Shown: in pieces, positions 48,574-50,232 of the stretch
Position numbering within the stretch: the stretch's first letter is position 1
Layout: every line of letters starts with the position of its first letter
Origin: Pseudonocardia bannensis
GTDB taxonomy: Bacteria > Actinomycetota > Actinomycetes > Mycobacteriales > Pseudonocardiaceae
Direction of reading: 5' to 3'
Length of the DNA stretch: 50,232 nt
Assembly: GCF_012911875.1 (NCBI RefSeq)
Contig: NZ_JAAXKZ010000030.1
Coordinates: 1 to 50,232 of the forward strand
Notes under the pieces: model-generated
The model's input: the letters and a program-made list of their open reading frames with translations, nothing else
Database searches by the model: none
Told to the model about the DNA's origin: nothing
Made by a program: the position numbers and the translations under genes

Positions 48574-50104
48574 CGCGTCCACGACCCCCACCGGCGCCAC
48601 GGCCACGACGCAGGGAGGCTTCCACCGGACACTCGGATTGCGCGACGTCATCGCGCAGAGCCTGTCGGTGATCGCCCCGGCGATGTCGGGTGCGTTCCTG
48701 ACCTACCTCGCCTCGACCAAGGCCGGTGGCGCGACGCCGCTGGCCTACCTGCTCGGCACCCTGGCCATGCTGTGCGTGGGCGGCACGGTCGCGATGTTCG
48801 CGCGGTCGCTGTCCTCGGCCGGGTCGATGTACACCTACATCACCCGCGGCGCGGGCAAGACGCTCGGCTTCCTCGGCGGCTGGTGCTACGCCGCGGCCTT
48901 CCTCCTGCTGGGCGGGGCGGTCCTGTGCGGCTTCGGGTTCTTCACCGCGAGCCTGGTCACGCTGCTCACCGGGGCCGACCCGTCGTGGTACTGGTTCTCC
49001 CTCGCGGGTCTCATGGTGATCGCGCTGATGAGCCTGTTCGACATCCGCACCTCGACCCGGACGCAGCTGGCGATCCTGCTGGTCACGATGCTGGCGCTGC
49101 TGGTCGTCGCGGTCGTGGTGATCGCGATCGGGTCGCCGGCGGTGAGCGTGATCGACAGCACCACGCCGGTGGCCGATGCCGGGCGCAGCATCGACCTCGC
49201 GGCGTTCTGGCCGTCCGCGGCGGGCGTGACGTGGACCGGCGTCCTGTTCGGCCTGTCGTTCGCGATGCTGTCGTTCACCGGGGCCGAGGCGAGCGCCGTG
49301 CTCTCCGAGGAGACCCGCGACCCGCGGCGGGCGATCCCCCGCGCGATCATCGGCTCCATCGTCTTCGCCGGCCTGTTCTACTTGGTGATCACCTACGCGA
49401 CGGCGGTCGGGTTCGGTGTGCAGCAGGCCGCGGCCGACTGGCCCGCATCCGTGGCCGGGCTGGCCGCCGTTGCGCCGAACAACGCGGTCGCCGCCGTCGT
49501 GCTGGGCTGCGCGGCGCTGGCGAGCCTGTTCTGCGCGCTCGGCGTGCACATCGCCGTCTCGCGGGTGCTGTTCGCCATGGGCCGCGAGCGGGTGCTGCCG
49601 GCGTGGCTGGGTGTGCTGCATCCACGCTGGGGCACACCCTGGCGCGCGATCGGGCTCGACCTCGCGGTCTGGGTGGTGCTGGCCGTGGCGTCGGTGCTGC
49701 TCACCGGGCGGGAGAGCCAGGTCGCCCTGGCCGGCGGGGTCGACAACGGCCTGACCGGCGGCGTCTTCCTCTTCACCTTCCTCGCGGGCATCGGGACGCC
49801 GCTCGTGATGGGCGTGTACCTGATGCTCGGGATCGCCGGGGCGGCGCAGGGCCGGCGCACGGGCCGTGCCGGGTTCACCGTGACCGGCGTGCTCGCCGCG
49901 CTCGTCGGGGCCCTGGCGGTGTTCGGCGGGCTCTACTACTCGTTCGTGCCGGCCGCACCGGGAGCGGAGATCCCGCTGCAGATCGCGATGGTGCCGTGGG
50001 TGTGTGCCGCGGTCGCCGCGATCGGCCTGGCGCTCGCGGTCTGGACCCGGCGCTACCGCCGCCCGGTGTGGGCGGACATGGGGCGGATCTTCGACGAGAT
50101 CTAG
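48563..50104 (+). CDS. APC-family permease
   Basis: 513 residues with about 12 to 14 hydrophobic spans. LGLRDVIAQSLSVIAPAMSG is the APC helix-1 motif. SAGSMYTYITRGAGKTLGFL, GLSFAMLSFTGAEASAVLSE then ETRDPRRAIPRAIIGSI, and SRVLFAMGRERVLPAWLGVL follow, the last two being the consensus helix-6 and helix-8 elements. Probably imports the amine substrate of the oxidase, or handles a product. ATG 48563 is preceded by GAAGGAGGG and overlaps the oxidase stop (48573), so they are coupled. Its stop codon (50102-50104) lies at an insertion sequence boundary. Confidence 0.95.
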   Translation: MVADASTTPTGATATTQGGFHRTLGLRDVIAQSLSVIAPAMSGAFLTYLASTKAGGATPLAYLLGTLAMLCVGGTVAMFARSLSSAGSMYTYITRGAGKTLGFLGGWCYAAAFLLLGGAVLCGFGFFTASLVTLLTGADPSWYWFSLAGLMVIALMSLFDIRTSTRTQLAILLVTMLALLVVAVVVIAIGSPAVSVIDSTTPVADAGRSIDLAAFWPSAAGVTWTGVLFGLSFAMLSFTGAEASAVLSEETRDPRRAIPRAIIGSIVFAGLFYLVITYATAVGFGVQQAAADWPASVAGLAAVAPNNAVAAVVLGCAALASLFCALGVHIAVSRVLFAMGRERVLPAWLGVLHPRWGTPWRAIGLDLAVWVVLAVASVLLTGRESQVALAGGVDNGLTGGVFLFTFLAGIGTPLVMGVYLMLGIAGAAQGRRTGRAGFTVTGVLAALVGALAVFGGLYYSFVPAAPGAEIPLQIAMVPWVCAAVAAIGLALAVWTRRYRRPVWADMGRIFDEI

Positions 50105-50232
50105 CTGTGCTGCCCGGGGACGTTGGTCAACCGGGTGATGGGTGGTTGACCTGCCAGGGCGGTGTGGGGCCTGTGGTGGTTGTACTCGTGGAGGAAGCCT
50201 GGGAGGGCTTTCCGTCGTTGCGACTCGCTGAG
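50101..50232 (-). mobile_element. IS481-type transposase, C-terminal end (cut by window edge)
   Basis: Reading leftwards from 50232, the minus strand gives LSESQRRKALPGFLHEYNHH, then RPHTALAGQPPITRLTNVPG and QHS before the stop at 50101-50103. The WLxEYNxxRPHxALxGxxPxxRL pattern is the standard end of IS481-family DDE transposases. The stop lies inside the permease's final codons on the opposite strand. If the element's outer end is the TGTGCTGCCCGGGG near 50106, the transposase stop is supplied by host DNA. Confidence 0.86.

Noticed and set aside
46540..48651. 703-codon minus-strand frame opposite the copper amine oxidase
   Set aside because: Antisense shadow; the plus-strand frame has all catalytic residues.

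Overview
The window is about 50 kb of very GC-rich chromosome. High GC, frequent GTG starts, F420-type oxidoreductase chemistry, an actinomycete-type GvpA, DUF3040 and DUF6325/SHOCT proteins, an ECF42 sigma factor and a SpoIIE/STAS switch point to an actinobacterium, most likely Pseudonocardiaceae (Pseudonocardia-like). That placement is inference from gene content. No rRNA, tRNA or CRISPR array was seen.

The window has two textures. From about 1 to 31 kb, intact genes stand as islands in a field of gene debris: frameshifted or truncated MarR, VOC, methyltransferase, SnoaL, DUF7455, NhaA, thioesterase, SulP, AraC, LapA, phosphotransferase, DUF2235 and haloperoxidase genes, plus remnants of IS3- and IS5-type transposases. 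From about 31 to 50 kb gene order is tighter and most genes look functional. The window begins inside an IS3-type OrfA and ends inside an IS481-type transposase.

Layout. 0.3-10.5 kb: msrA, nitroreductase, a cytochrome P450 coupled to its small ferredoxin, DoxX, an unfamiliar 176-aa protein, a P-loop kinase-like protein and an alpha/beta hydrolase. 11.2-15.5 kb: bifunctional nuclease family protein, a large membrane protein, and a SHOCT/DUF6325 pair. 16.5-20.4 kb: LLM-type F420 oxidoreductase, a saccharopine-dehydrogenase-like reductase and a conserved protein of unknown function. 20.9-28.3 kb: a stress-type neighbourhood of small proteins (tandem universal stress protein, DUF3040, amphi-Trp remnant, LapA remnant, membrane proteins, orphan gvpA). 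29.8-31.4 kb: ECF42 sigma factor with a YciI/DGPF protein. 31.9-34.6 kb: an HSL-type esterase divergent from a Baeyer-Villiger monooxygenase. 35-39.9 kb: secreted nuclease/excalibur protein, STAS antagonist plus GAF-SpoIIE-HATPase phosphatase, methyltransferase. 40.1-43.9 kb: zinc alcohol dehydrogenase behind an SRPBCC remnant, phasin-like protein, secreted protein. 44.2-50.1 kb: amine catabolism locus with IclR regulator, two APC permeases and a copper amine oxidase.

Working together: the monooxygenase and esterase could convert ketones to esters and then to alcohol and acid, with the alcohol dehydrogenase a possible later step. The amine oxidase locus could import and deaminate a primary amine under IclR control. 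I see no clear new defence or mobile system. The best unexplained signals are a dispersed ~185-bp repeat near 8 and 9.4 kb, two long perfect hairpins (7.9 and 22.2 kb), an orphan SOS-box-like site beside one hairpin, a GTTGAC operator-like array at 20.6 kb, and the density of single-base frameshifts.
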